A stretch of 64,000 nucleotides of DNA, taken from contig JACDOX010000008.1 of the NCBI GenBank assembly GCA_014549065.1, positions 1,316,319 to 1,380,318 of the forward strand, given 5' to 3'. The notes below the pieces were generated by a model. It was not told where the DNA came from and searched no databases. It saw nothing but the letters and a program-made list of their open reading frames with translations. The position numbers and the translations under genes are program-made. The DNA is from Cardinalis cardinalis (taxonomy: Eukaryota > Chordata > Aves > Passeriformes > Cardinalidae). Of the stretch, positions 11,645 to 24,800 are shown piece by piece (position 1 is the first letter of the stretch; each line of letters begins with the position of its first letter).

Positions 11645-14600
11645 CCCTGGAGGTGTCAGAAACAGGCTCAGCGTGCGGCTGAGGGAAGCTAACGCATCGC
11701 GGCGGCAGCCTGCTTATTTTCGTCGTTAACTGCCGTTGCATAATCCGTCAAATCTGTTCTCCTTCTGGGGTGAGCATCGCTGCCAATCATGTCGCTACCG
11801 CTCACCACAGTAATTGCAATACAGCCCTCAAGCGAACCGGACGTAACTCTGGACTGCAACATTAGAGGACAAGAAATTCTCTCCTCTACTCTTAACACTG
11901 CTAGAAGAGGAAAATCAGAATACAAGCTGCAGTCCTCAACCGCCTCATGAAATACCTTGGTATTTCAAGGGACAGAATTTTAGGCGGAGCAAGGATCTAG
12001 TTCGTTGGTCTGAATCTCACTTTTCCATAAGTAATCCTCCTGCTACTCTTCCCTGGAAGTTCTCCATTCTTCAGAATGGAGAAAAAGGCTTTTGGAATAA
12101 CTGATTTAGGTAAAAATAATAGCGACAATTCAGTAGTAACAGAGTTAGGGTTAAAATATTTCTAGNAACAGACACAACTAGGANAAAGAAATTATCTTGT
12201 AATTTCTATAGGCATTTAAGACCCTTGCCCATGTAGTCAAATATTGCAACAAAATACCTTTTCTCACTGTGACTTGTAGCCTCCTGAAAATGTCACATTT
12301 CATTCTGCTTCATGAATTAGTTTATTAAATTCTTTATTATCTCATTGAGCTGATCTTTCATAAATAATTATGATCTTACTGAACTTGAACAGAAAACATG
12401 CACCTCTGTTTGAAACACTAGAGATTATCAGATTCTTATCACTTTAGACCACTCACATCTTCCTTTCCTTTTGAAAACTTATTAAAATGAGTTTTCCTAC
12501 TTTTTACCGGATATTTTTTGATGGTCAGCTGGTCATCTATACATGTACTAGCTCATACTCTGCATACTGAGACATGTCTGCAGAGTAAGGAATGGAAAAA
12601 ACCCTGGCTGAAAGTAAGTCTTCCTCTTCTGATGTCCAGTACTTTGAAACAAAGATTAACAATTACTTTCTTGGTAACTTCATTTTGCAAACACGTGATT
12701 TGTGTGGAAACAAGAGTTCACAGAAAGCAACCAACATGAAATGATTATGTCAGGCTGGGCTGCAATGTAGGGCACAGTGAGAGCAAAACCTAATCTCTGA
12801 GAGGTTTCCACTTCATCTGCACTCATCTGCGTAATCAGCTTTTCATCTTGTCATAGGATAAATGCAACCTGCCTTCTGCTTCATTTACCCCATATAGAAC
12901 TCTGCTATGGATTGCTATGAAGCAACCGGTAAAAGCTCGTGTAGAAATGAGTTCAGAAAGGAACTCAAAACCATTCCATTTTTAAAGGAAATTAAAGCTT
13001 GGAAGTCTTCTATTTGCTAAGTTAATACACTAATTAGAGCTGAAAGCTATTCATTATATCCAGTATGCAAACTGACCCTGCTTCAAATGAAACAACCCTT
13101 ACTTCCAGCTACCATTTCATTTCTTCATCTGTGACTTTGTGTATGGTAATAAACAATAGCTGTTGTTTAAACCTTTCAGGAGCTTTTACAAACTGCTAAA
13201 TTCCAGAGAATAACCCAAGNTTTTGAATGGAACTAGTGTTATTAGCACTCATTTTAGTCTCAGTTCATCTGAGTGTGGAAGGCTCATACAAGTAAAGACC
13301 TTCATGGAGTAAAGCAATGAGTAACAGCCTCCTGTTCAGGCTGCTCCTTTATTTGGAAAGGTTGGAAAATCAAGAGAAGTTATAGCTAACAATCAATTAA
13401 ACACTTTACCAATAGCGTTCTCAGAAGTAATGTCTGATTGGCTTTGATGTCCTACAACCTAACTCTAAACTAAGTTCTGAGGACTAACAATGAGGATACA
13501 GGCTGGCCAACTACATATTTATAATTCTCTGTGCTTTTCTCTCAAAGGATGAATATTTTTCTGTATTACTGTCAGAAACATGTTCATGTAGATGTATGAT
13601 AATCTAAACATGAAGAGGTATGGGTAATCTACAAGTACATGAGGAAAACATGAACTGCATACTACAAAAAGGGGAGTAGGAAATAAATCACAATTTGCTG
13701 TCAAAGCAATTGTTACCAGTATATTTGCACTTGAAGATCTAAAAAGCAAAGAGCTATCATGCATAAGACAACTTTCTGGTTTTTTCCCCCATACCTGCAT
13801 CAAATTTTCATCCCTGAACAGGTATTTCAGTCTTTTAATACATTTATACTCTTGTCTTAAAATTGTACATCACAGCTGACACTTCCACACAGCAGGGATA
13901 TAAGATTTAATATTTTCATCTTAAAATTAATGCTTTGAATTCCCAATAAATGCAGCTCCATAGTGCAGCAATTCTTTGTCTACTTAAATTTACATGGCTG
14001 CTTTTGCACCAAAAAGATTTAAATCTATTCCTGAACTTGTTTAGAGACATGAATTGAATATATTTATGTCATAGGAAATACACCCAGAACTCTTTATTCT
14101 TNATTTCCTCCTTCTGCACCCTCTCAAATCTCCCTAGTGCCATCATCCCATATTCTTCAATCCAATACATCCCATGCCTTGGAACAGCAGCATGAGTTGT
14201 CATTCCAGGTATACCAGGCGCTAGCTACTACTTCAGATTCTGATCCCCTCTGTCCCAGCTGCCAGTTTTATTCTCATATCTAAAACTCAGAAGAGACTCT
14301 ACTCAATAATAATGAGAACAAATTGTGAAATTTTATAGAATCCTTAACAGNACCAACTACAATTCTGGTATTATTGTCTGACATAATAGATAGAAAAAGA
14401 AAAAAACAAACACACCCCCCCCCCCAATCTAGTTAAGTGTAAGAAACCATCTGCTTTCTTAAAAATTGTTGAAATAAATATAATTGGAATTATAGGACTT
14501 TGATGAATTTGTATCTTCATATAGGAAAAAAGCAATAACACTGCTTATATGAACAACATAAAAGCAAATATATTGAACTGTATGTTTAAAATTGATTGGA

Positions 14601-17600
14601 TGGAGGGGTTTTGATCAGTGCCTTTTTTTTCCTCTGCAACATATACTGCATTGTGTTAATTTGGTTTATTCATAAATTCCGGACTTAAAACTATCTAATA
14701 CAGAAATATTATAGTTTACATTAGTAATCCATTACATACATCAATATCGAACATTTTATCCTAATGAGAAATACAGATTTTCCTGTTTCAAATTATGCCA
14801 AATCACCCAAATGATTAAGTAAGTTTGGCCAAAATGGCTTTTTCTCTGATTAATAAAATGGAACTTCAAAAGACAGCAGAAGAGAATCTTTGTAATTTTT
14901 AAAATACTGNATGTGTGACTTTGAAGTGCTGCCAACTCTCATTATTAAATGACCTGATTTTGGACAGGGAGGAAGCCAGTCTTACAACAAATACAAGCAT
15001 ATGNATGCAAAATTCTGAGACTGGGCTGAAAAATTACTTATTTTTATGTGAAAAGAGCATAATCAGGATTGTTACAGAAAGCAAACAGAGCACTTCAGAA
15101 AACAATGTGGAAGACCTCTCTGGAAATGAGTATGTGTTTAAGTGGCTAAAACACTAAAGGTGAAGTGGTAGGATCAATTTCAGCAGTACATTGAAATGGA
15201 GGTATTCTCTGCCAGGCTTAAGTATAAGAAGAAAATTAGGGGAACTGGTGGCAATTAAAATTTCAAAATAAAATTATACTAAGAAAAAGCTCTCTTTATT
15301 TGTATATTGCATTCTGTAAATAATTGCATAGAAACATCAAACATTCCTTGAAATTATAAACACCAACTACTTGTCTGTTACTTGAAAAAGAAGGAGTTTG
15401 CTGTTTGGCATATGCTACATATCAAGAGATTTACATTAAGCTATTACACCATGAAATCTTATAAAATCAATAAAATTAGCACGACTTCTCATGCAAACTA
15501 AACACTAAGATTACTTAAAAAATGTGCGTGTGTTTGTGTATGGCATTAAATACCTCCTGGGAAAGATTAACAGCTGTACATACAGCCATTTATTTAGGTC
15601 AATAGTGAAATTCTGTGTCAAGAAAAAATAAATTGGAAAAGAAAAAGAAGGTTGAGTATAATGACCAGATATATGTATCAGTTGTACTGGTTGAAAGATT
15701 GTGGAGACAAACTGCCCTCAGAAATGGTCTTAAGAATAAAAGGATCTTGGGACAACAGAAAATCATTATCACTACTCTCTCTTTCTCTGGTACATGTCCT
15801 ATTTTACAGTCACTAGTCAATCTAGAATCAAATGTAACAATACAGGTACATTTCCTTAAGCAGAACGGATTCAGTTTGTGCAGAAATGTTAAAAGCTATG
15901 ACTAAGATGCCAGTTTCAGTATGTGGAAAAGTTACATTCAAAATATAGGATTNATGGAAAACTGCAGACCACGAGTGGAGAGCCTCTTGGTGTCTATGTC
16001 ACCCTCAGCACACTATTCCATATGCTGATAACAGCAATTCAGACTTCTGTCTCCAGTATTCACTTTAACATTTTTATCCATGATATATATGCTACAGTTT
16101 AATATTTAAAAAGTATAAAGAGAAAATAAAGAGCCCAAAATAATAACAAAAGCTTTTTTAACAGATACAGCACATCTTAAAAAATGCCAGTTTAAGAAAA
16201 AAACAAACCAACATTCAATGATCCAGTGTTTTTAATACAAAACATCCAGTAGTTCTGCACAATAAATAGAAACATAGGAAAACAATGTTTCAGTGTAGGA
16301 AATCAATGTTTTTCTATCTATATCAGAGGACTTGTACACANCTCAACCAGATGCAGCCAAGCAACAGTATAATTAATTAGATGCAAAATTATAATTCCTC
16401 AGGCCTAGTAGTCCGAAGGAAAAGGTGGAGAGGAAGAAAAGCAATCTATGTACAAAAAAAGAGTCATGCCTTCTCTAAAATGTGAATGTTCAGCATCATT
16501 GTCTGAAAATATTTGCAAAATAAGTTCAGAACCATACAATTGTTCTTACAACCTCTCTGAACTTCAACTGTTTTTGGAAATGTGAAGCTGTTTTGCAAAA
16601 TTTAATTAAGCTATTACCTTGTGAGAATCTCACTTTCACACTTTGATGAGTCAAAGAACATTCTAAGGGAATGTCTAAACTCACCACAAACAAGGAACTG
16701 AGATTTAAAAAAACCCAATTCTCTGGATATTTTGCAAAAATGGACTATTATTTCTTCCTATATAGTGTGGAAAAATATCTGTTGTTCCAAACAGTGACAG
16801 GAGTAGACCATGATGTAGCACTGTCAGATCTTAGCTACTAAGCTTAGACATAGTCTTTATGAAAAAAAACTTTATTTCAAACAATTTTCTCTTTATGTCT
16901 GGGGGATTTTTTCTCAGTTTATTCAGGAAAAAGAAATCATACGTTCAGCTGCTCTGCAAGCTCGACACATATATGGAAGGAGAAAAACAGATAANATTGC
17001 ATGGTTTAATCACATAAGCCACTTCATAAATTGATCATGTGAGTTTGACAATTCTCATGAGAATATCTAGCTTAGAACAGAAGTAGCTTTTTTTTTGGAT
17101 GAAAGTTACAGAGAAATACTTTATTTACAATCATCACTTACGTAATCTCACCAAAATAAATCCCCAAGTTAAAATGCTTCAGACATCTAATGACTGCATT
17201 TCTTGAAATTTTGTCTCCAGTTTGAACTTTTTGTAATNGTCTGATGCTGACCAGACTTGGCATGCACACTGTCTACAAAAAAGTAGAGCCTGCCAAGTCT
17301 AAGGCTGCAGAGAGCAACACAATTTATATTCCCTATTATTCCAGGAAGAAGACTCATGTAGCAGTGGTGCTGGTCTTTCAAGTATTATTTAATTTACCTT
17401 CAGATTCTAAGCAGTTGGAAGCTTTGCAATCCTAACAAACACAGTGGTTAAATGTTAAATAGGATAATCAGCTGACAGTCATCAGCCAGACCACGTTAAA
17501 AATTTTCNTTTAACTTTAGTATAATATTTCCATGGCCCTGAATGCCATGGAATTCCCCATCCCCCCNGCTATACACTTGGATAAATTTTGTATCTTTCTG

Positions 17601-19330
17601 AATTCATATTGATCTTTGGGTGTAGAAGGCATAAAAATGTATAGTTTCAGTTATTTAAGTAAAATTCTTATTTTGAAAAAAGCTTCTACATTTTTTACAT
17701 TTAAAGTATACTCTTTTAAGCAATATTACATCTATGTATCTCAACATACAATATGAAATAAGAGACAAATGTATCTTATTCAGATGTATCAGCGATCAAC
17801 AGATTAAAAAATGTTAAAAAGCTGAAAGATTTACATAGTATTTGCATGGGGAAAAAAGCAAACTAAGAAGTCTTGCTTTGATGATTGGGAAAAGACAGTC
17901 AGTATANAACTCAGCCTCTGCAGCAGGATTTAATCCTAGAGCTTTGAGGTAAGCTATGGTGGGTAAGGGTATATGTAGTTTATTAGCAGGTAAAATGAAA
18001 GAACAAACCGCAATTTCTTGAAATTGTCGTGGGCAAATGGTCTCATTCAGAAACATTCCTGATAGCTGCTCTTTCTTAAGGATTTGAAAAGATCACAATG
18101 ATAATATTGATTAAAGGCACATTCTGAAAGGGAAACAATAACCTATCCTACTCACACAAGCCAGTTATTTCCTCGAAGTTCATGGTGTAATATTTAGGTA
18201 CTCAAAAGCAGATGACAGTGAGCAACTGGCCATTGNATGTATCCACTCAGCAGTAGTTTAGCCATGCAAATATACTAGAATAGCAAAATTTTGGGCAAAG
18301 ATATTCAGCTTAATGATCCTAATATCCAACTTGGCCCCTGAACATAGAGCTTAAAACCAGTATGTGTAATAACAGCAATCTAACTTTTTACCCAAAGCCA
18401 CTTTCCAACATAAAGCACAAACATGTTAAAAGTGAATATGTCATAAAATACAAAAGATGTCTTCTGTTATTAAAAACTGCCACATAGTAACCTGTTTTCA
18501 CTAAAGTCTACTTGACAGGAAATGCAATGGTTAACTGTGTGTAATCTTCCTAGATTAACAAAATAATTGAAATATGCCACCCGCCACTGCCTAAANGTGC
18601 AAGAAGCTTTTAGAAGTATACAATAAACTATTGGAATTTCAAATGTATTTTTTCCTCTGTTGCATGCACAAAAAACTTCTTCATACGTTTTTTAGAATAT
18701 TTTCATATATTAATTGCACAGTTGAAATTTGATACTCTAGAATATTCTACAAGTTTGCCTTTGAGACAAAAATATTCAAATACTCATAGCAGAAGCAGAA
18801 TATTAAAAGCGGTTATTTGTGTAAGCACACTACACAGATGTAAATACCACAGTATTTGAGAGAAAGATCTCTTCTACAAGGAAGTCCTGCATAGAATTAG
18901 ACTAGCCAGACAAATAAGACCCTTACACCTTACTTTGAGAATGGCACATATCAGAGGAGCAGGNAAGGAAGATTACTGAAATGCTATTTGCTACTTTCAT
19001 TTTGGAGGGAGAGTTAGGCATCTCCTAAAAGACAGTATTTTTTAATTACTTTTTTAAAATTAAGATATTTCANAATTAATTACATCTTGCAGACTCTGAC
19101 CATTGCAGTAAACCAACCATCTAGAAAGTGAGGTACTGCTTGGAGCAGACAAATTACCTTCAAAAAATTCTGGCTGGTTGTTTAAAGAGAGAGTCAGGAT
19201 AAAGAATACAGCAGATTCTAGATTCGCAGTACTCAGTTGCCCTGGGTACTGTTGAAAAACCCTTTCAGTTGAAACACCAACACAAACAATGACAACAGAA
19301 TAGACGAAAACTTAAAATTTAAACATACTC
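11645..19330. other. Intergenic stretch without recognised genes
   Basis: After the CpG-island shoulder (to about 11900), the sequence is AT-rich and CpG-poor. Apart from the hairpin at 12060-12083 and a run of 11 C at 14415-14425, I see no gene, RNA or nameable repeat here. Confidence 0.6.
12060..12083. other. Perfect 10-bp hairpin with a TTCA loop
   Basis: TTCTCCATTC (12060-12069) is followed by TTCA and its exact reverse complement (12074-12083). It lies about 400 bases from the edge of the CpG-island gap. No poly-T tail follows. Confidence 0.85.
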
Positions 19331-19712
19331 NTGTCACAGCATACATCCCAGTCAAGACAGCCATAATACACAGTGTCACCATACAATTTCAGAAGGCTTC
19401 AGCCCACNCAGAGTAACACCAGACCTTCAGAAGGCTTCAGGTATCTACCCATACAGAGTAACATCACGTCACAACAGAGAACTGCAAACATCTGCCCTTC
19501 TTGTTCTTTAGCCCAACCTTTTCTACTCCTCATGGTTCATGCATTGCACCTGTGTGTCCGCTGTTCCCTTTGGTGATTGGTCAGTGCACCTGGGCACTCC
19601 ATGGCTCATTGCTGTCAATGCTGCTCACCTGNNNCNCACAGCTGTGCCCATTGGGGATGAGGCTCAGCCACAGCCCCACTCCCAATTACCACAAATGGTG
19701 GGCCTATGAACA
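19331..19712 (-). mobile_element. LTR-like repeat, copy B (solo)
   Basis: The reverse complement of this block matches the block at 23849-24324 over nearly its full length, including a CCAAT box (GACCAATCAC), the promoter-like AAGGTTGGGCTAAAG region, a stretch of short tandem repeats and the end GCTGTGACA. Length, the CCAAT/TATA-like order and the CA end suggest a solo long terminal repeat of an endogenous retrovirus. No retroviral coding sequence adjoins it, and a target-site duplication was not seen. This copy has one unit of the 84-base module that copy A has twice. Confidence 0.65.
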
Positions 19713-22700
19713 CTGAAATAGAGATAGCAGTTTTGTAAAACTAAAGAGTGTGAAAGTGTGGTTTCCCCACACACTTTCAGGAGAGAGTAAGGTAATTCAA
19801 GCTTGTATTTGATCAGAACAACAGCTAAGACAATGTAAGAAGCAAAAGAATTCAAACAAAATTTGCATTGTCGCAGAACTAGTTCTCAACAAGGAGTTGT
19901 ATTACCTTCAGATATGCTGTGGAGGAGCTGTGATAGAACTATTCATACAACAATACACCTGCTTCAAAGAGATGTATGCAAAAATGACAAATATTCGTAA
20001 CAAAAAATTTCGGAGCAAAAGATGTGATTGAATGTGTGAAGCTGAATTGAGGCTTAAGGAAGCATGTTTGAAGGTCGAACTGACATAAGGTTCTGGAAAT
20101 AATGCTATGCAATGGTATGTACATTGAGGAAATAAAAAAGAAAGATGAACTTTATAGCTGCTTCATAAGATGGTGTTGTTCATGGTTATGAAGCTTCAGA
20201 TCAAGTTATTTTTTAGTTTCATAGAACTACAAATTACTGTTAGTTTTAACCTTATAAATGACCAAGCCACTTTCAAACCACAAAGAAGGTATTTACAATT
20301 TTCCACATCAGATGTTGTACTGACCCTATTTCTGACAGCCTTTTAGTTTCATATTCATCCTAATTCAGTATGTTCATTAATATTAATATGAAATTTAATC
20401 TCATTTCCCACATTTATTATAAACGTTAAATAAATACACATTTTTCATGTTTTCCCCTTAGAAACCACTTCCAGCTTGCATGACACTTTACCAAAATCTT
20501 TAAAAGAAAGCTGCTGAAAGATCTATAATGTATGTACAGATTTCTGGGAGTGGTGGTAAAGGGAAGAGAATGTTTTTAATGTGACATTTTGCCCAGAAAA
20601 ACATTGTCAAGATANTTTAAATGCAGTTTTGATGATTCTTATATGTATTAAAAAAGAGAAAAGTGTCAAGAAAACAAGATTCTCAAGGAAAAAAACCCAA
20701 ACTAAATGTATTTTATGNCAATCCAGGTTAAAGCCATCAAATTATTTATGGAAGAAATATAAATAAGAACAAATTAAGATAATGTCAGATATCAAAAAAG
20801 GTTATTTAAATGGCTGTAATAGTATATAAACTTTTATGTAATTTAAGATTTGCATATGCTCATGCAAATTCACATGTAATTTTTTTATTTTGTTAATTTC
20901 AAATTAGAAGTATAACTTCATCTGCAATTTTTAAAAATAATTTTTAAAGCAGCGGAATATTCCAATCAGGTTTTTGTATCTTTTATAGACTTGTTCCATA
21001 ATTAAAAAGTTACACAGGTAAATTATGGAAAGAACCTCCAACAGCCTTCTAATATATAAATATGATAGATAGAATTCTAGTAGCACCTAACAAGAAGTGA
21101 CCACAAATATCCAGGACTTAGTCATTTAGGATTTTATGGATTAAAACTAACTGCATAAGCTCAGCCACAGCCCTAGCAGGAAACAAGTGCAGATGGTGTG
21201 CTACTCAGCCCCTAAACCTGTTAGCAAGATGGTATTCCACCAGCNTCTCTTACCCAAGTGATCTACTGGACAGGGTATGTGATACAACTAGAACTAGGGA
21301 TGTAAATGTTATTGAATTCCTTCATTCATTGCCAAAAAGGCTTGTTAACTAATTTTCTACTGTTGGTAGAAATTAGGTATCTTATTCTTTTAAATATTCT
21401 AATGATTTGTGACCTTGGAAGAACTTAGACGTGATAAAAGCAACACCAGGCAGGTGGTGTTGTCTCTGAACAGAAAAATAACAGGCAGTCTCTGACTTTA
21501 TCTTCTGCATTGTCTGGGAGCTAAAGAGAAGCAATTCTGCTTGAATAATGTTCTGTCAATTGCTGCTACAAATCAGCATTCTGGGGTCAAAATTGGGTAA
21601 AGATTATGAGACAGAGCAAATTAGAGGAATAGAAACACAACCATATATGGAGTCAGACATGGCGACTCATAACTATCTACATTTNCCCAATTTTTCAGTG
21701 TATAATGGAATTTCTTAATAGGTAATGGTAAGATGATGTTATGGTAAAATAATATTTGTCTTTNGACAAAATTACTCAGCATGTCTCTAAGCTATGAAAA
21801 TTTCAGTGCAACTGGCCACTGAGGTACAAATCCTACAAATAGACATGTACTTGGTTTTTTTAGCACAATTCTAAAAGACAAAGTGGTAAATGAAATAGAA
21901 GTATTTTCAAATAACACTTGTTCAAGTATCTTTTGGAAAAACGTAGGATGTCAACCTAAGAATGTTAAAGTAAATGATAATATTTTAAAAATACTGTTGT
22001 CTAAAAAAAGTAATTTGATGGTGCCACAGAAGATTTTTTTGTTTTTAGATTGGGAGGAAGGATGTTTCTGCTGTAAAAGGAGCTGAAAACTTTAATCTTC
22101 TGTAATAATAAATTTGAAATTCTCATAAAATATAAATCTAGAAACAGTGATATTGATCTAGAAATGAAGAAATGAAAGAAAACTTAACCTTTGTCCCTTG
22201 ACTAAAGAAACGTGATCATGCTAAGACTGAAATAGGTTTAAATCTAGCATGAGGATAATCAAAAAACCCAGCAAATACTGCATAAAAAACAAAAATTAAT
22301 GCGCAAATTCACAGGGTCAGGTATACATGACCTCACATATTTAACTATAAGAATGTGCCAAAAATTCCTACATGTTTGTAAAGGTAAAAATATATGTGTA
22401 TTCAGGTCAAGAGGCAATTAAATAGTATCCACATTTTTGTGAATGCAACTCTTTTGAACATAAATTTTTGAAAAANGAAAAATTAAAAACATTAGGGCCA
22501 ATACTGTGTGGCACCTTCTTTGACTGCAAGTTGAAGTAAATCNACATGACAGCTTACAGTATTTAGCCACGACTTTCATTAACTCAAGAACGATTACTGT
22601 GTAACATCTATGCAAAGCATTACCCTTATTTATTGTTAGTTTTATTTTTGCTCATGATGAAAACTGTTTATTCTCCTTTCTCAATTCTTATTGTTCTTTC

Positions 22701-23848
22701 ACAGCAAGTTTTTAAACACTGACCATACTTTAAATGGTAACACAAAAGAATTAATTTTACTTCATAAGAATTTGCTCGGACAGTTGGACACAATATGGGT
22801 TTGGGTTTTTTTGAAAAGGCATTTAAAATGTTAATCAAAGGTTTCTTGAACTTCATTGTAACTCCCTTCCTTTGTGAAGCCATATTTAGTTTACATTTGG
22901 TTTTTTTGTGTTTTTTTTTTAAAATATTTTTATTAGAAGTACTTGTTGGAAACATCACTAGGGCAAAAAAGACATTTATTTTAATATTCTGCCCACATTA
23001 TGCAACATAATGACTCACACATAATTAATGAAAACCACAAAGTTAACTCCATAATGGTTTTCAGAACTACATTAAATTTCAGTACCTGCTAGTTAAAGAA
23101 CTGAGGAGCTATAAAGGTAAACACAAAGCTATAAAATTAACTCCTCAATCCAAGTCGCTCACTCACACTAATACTACATGAAAATTTGGTAAGTCTTACT
23201 TACCATAATTTGAGTTGAGGGGTGAGAAGTTGATCCTAAATTTTGATTGAACTTTCTTTGCATTTTTAAAAGCTGTTTGGNCAGATCTCCTTCACATGTA
23301 ATAACTTTCCAGTTTTATACCCACCGTGCTAAAAGAAAATACACACAATTAATTGCTGAGGGGTTATAAAGGCAAGTCCTGTGCCCCTAGTANGTGGTCA
23401 GCTTTACCTTTGCAGTCTCTTACAGCTGTTACAAATTGCAGCAGCTGCCTTTATTTCTTCTGCAAAAGCCATAACCTTTCTTTGCCTGCAGAGCTAATTC
23501 ATTAGAGTCTAGGCAAAAGTTTGTNGCATTTTGAAAGCTAAATACTATTTCCTATCAATTTCTCATTTCAGCCTGCAGTATTTTTGAACCTGTCTGTACA
23601 GGCCTCGGGAGACTGAAGCAAATTTGAAAAAAGTGAGGCAGCACAGCATCAACTACTCTAGATTTNCTTCCTCTGTTCCCTGAGGTGACTCAGGGGGGCA
23701 GGTGGCATTTAACTGTGGTTACAAAAGTCAAGTAACAAAGAACTGATTGTTTTTTGGGCTATTTCTATTATTAGACATTTGTAGATGGCTGGTCAAGCTG
23801 CCTTCAGTGAAGCCACAGCTCCCCAGGGCTGCCTGGCCCCACAGCTGG
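19713..23848. other. Intergenic stretch between the inverted LTR copies
   Basis: About 4.1 kb of AT-rich sequence. The only structure I can support is the pair of octamer motifs at 20848-20869. There is no retroviral coding sequence between the copies, and their opposite orientation means they are not the two ends of one provirus. Confidence 0.6.
20848..20869. promoter_or_regulatory. Inverted pair of octamer (POU-type) motifs
   Basis: ATTTGCAT (20848-20855) and ATGCAAAT (20862-20869) are exact reverse complements six bases apart. Both match the octamer bound by POU-domain factors. The flanks are AT-rich with several TAAT-type cores. A regulatory role is inference. Confidence 0.4.
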
Positions 23849-23896
23849 GGCCTATAGGCACAGTTTGTGGTAACTGGGAGTGGGGCTGGGGCCAAT

Positions 23897-24061
23897 CCTC
23901 ATCCCCAATGGGCTACAGCTGTGAAAAGCAGGTGAGCAGCCTTGACAGCAATGAGCCATGGAGTGCCCAGGTGCACTGAGCCTCACCCCAATGGNNACAG
24001 CTGTGTGGGGCAGGTGAGCAGCATTGAAGGTAATGANTCATGGAGTGCCCAGGTGCACTGA
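23897..24061 (+). repeat. Two tandem 84-base modules inside LTR copy A
   Basis: The segment beginning CCTCATCCCCAATGG (23897) recurs at 23981 as CCTCACCCCAATGG, and both run through GGAGTGCCCAGGTGCACTGA. The copies differ at scattered positions, so the duplication is not very recent. Copy B has only one such module. Confidence 0.85.
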
Positions 24062-24160
24062 CCAATCACAAAGGGAACAGAGAGCACACAGGTGCAGTGC
24101 ATNANCTGTGAGGGGTATACAAGGTTGGGCTAAAGAGCAAGAGAGGTAGATNCTTGTAGA

Positions 24161-24288
24161 CTTCTGAAGTGGTGTGATGTTATACTGTATGGGCAGAGGC
24201 CTGAAGCGTTCTGGTGTGGTATGGCGTTAGTCTGCGTGGGTGAGCACTTAAAGCCTTCTGATGTTGTATGGTGATACTCTATGCATGA
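24161..24288 (+). repeat. About 2.8 copies of a 46-base unit inside LTR copy A
   Basis: Units start at 24161, 24207 and 24254, each with a CTTCTG- or GTTCTG-like start followed by a GGTGTGATGTTA-like stretch and an ACTGTATGGG-like stretch. Copy B carries the same kind of array with slightly shorter spacing. Confidence 0.75.
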
Positions 24289-24324
24289 TAGCCATCTCAG
24301 CTGTGCTGTGTGCTGTGACAGGAG

Positions 24325-24800
24325 CCCCCTGCAGAATAGCACTCCAGGACAGCAGCACTGGGAGTAGCAGGATTTCTCCATGCAATTACCAAGCGCAGGC
24401 CAAGACCAACACTGCAATAACGTAGAGATGTGGCAGACCCAAGTACGTCTATTCATGCATATTCTCAAGCATTTTTTTGGGGCCCTGTTGGGNCCTGCCT
24501 GTGGTGAGGACAGTCACTCCTGGCAGCCTTGGCTCTGCTGGACAGTCTGTNCCTCCTGAGTGCTCCCGGTGCTAGGGCAGCCAGCAGGGAGTGGGGCTCC
24601 AGGCCTGCATCCTCCCTGCCATCNCACCTGGGAAAGGGCTGTGCTCCCGCTCTGAGCCTGGCCTGTGAGCCTTACTGCTTGGTGGATGGAGTAGAGGTGA
24701 CTGCTACATGCTCGATCTGGGAACTGAGATGATTCTGCTTTCCTGCAGGGAAGGGGAGGACAGGCTGTCCCAAGTCTCATTGCTTTTCAGTTAACAGGAC
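24325..24800. other. GC-raised unassigned block next to LTR copy A
   Basis: The sequence stays clearly more GC-rich than its surroundings to about 24800, but it has no counterpart beside copy B. It could be leftover internal sequence of the same element or a separate insertion. The frames it contains encode nothing I recognise. Confidence 0.35.

Larger units (their letters stand above)
11110..11700. promoter_or_regulatory. CpG island, probable promoter
   Basis: CpG density rises sharply from about 11110 and reaches near-continuous GC at 11220-11480; the 153-base gap (11492-11644) lies inside it, and CpGs continue to about 11720. CCAAT boxes are visible at 11454-11458 (next to a GGGCGGG box) and at 11485-11489, and another GC box is at 11429-11436. 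This is the only CpG island in the window. Its shoulder, 10780-11050, is moderately CpG-rich. The island may be bidirectional. Confidence 0.8.
23849..24324 (+). mobile_element. LTR-like repeat, copy A (solo, with internal duplication)
   Basis: Same family as the inverted copy at 19331-19712. In order it shows a GC-rich start, a module of about 84 bases present twice (23897-24061), a CCAAT box after 24060, a TATA-like GGGTATACAAGG (about 24113-24124) and three imperfect copies of a 46-base unit (24161-24288), then the shared end GCTGTGACA (24312-24320). It is read as a solo LTR from an avian endogenous retrovirus. The family could instead be a non-LTR dispersed repeat, since a target-site duplication was not found. 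Confidence 0.65.

Noticed and set aside
11035..11741. Long frames on both strands of the CpG island (148, 159 and 177 codons)
   Set aside because: They are Gly/Pro/Ala/Arg-rich readings of GC-rich DNA, some cross the N gap, and frames exist on both strands at once.
19331..24324. A single provirus bounded by two LTRs
   Set aside because: The LTR-like copies are in opposite orientation and no retroviral coding sequence lies between them.
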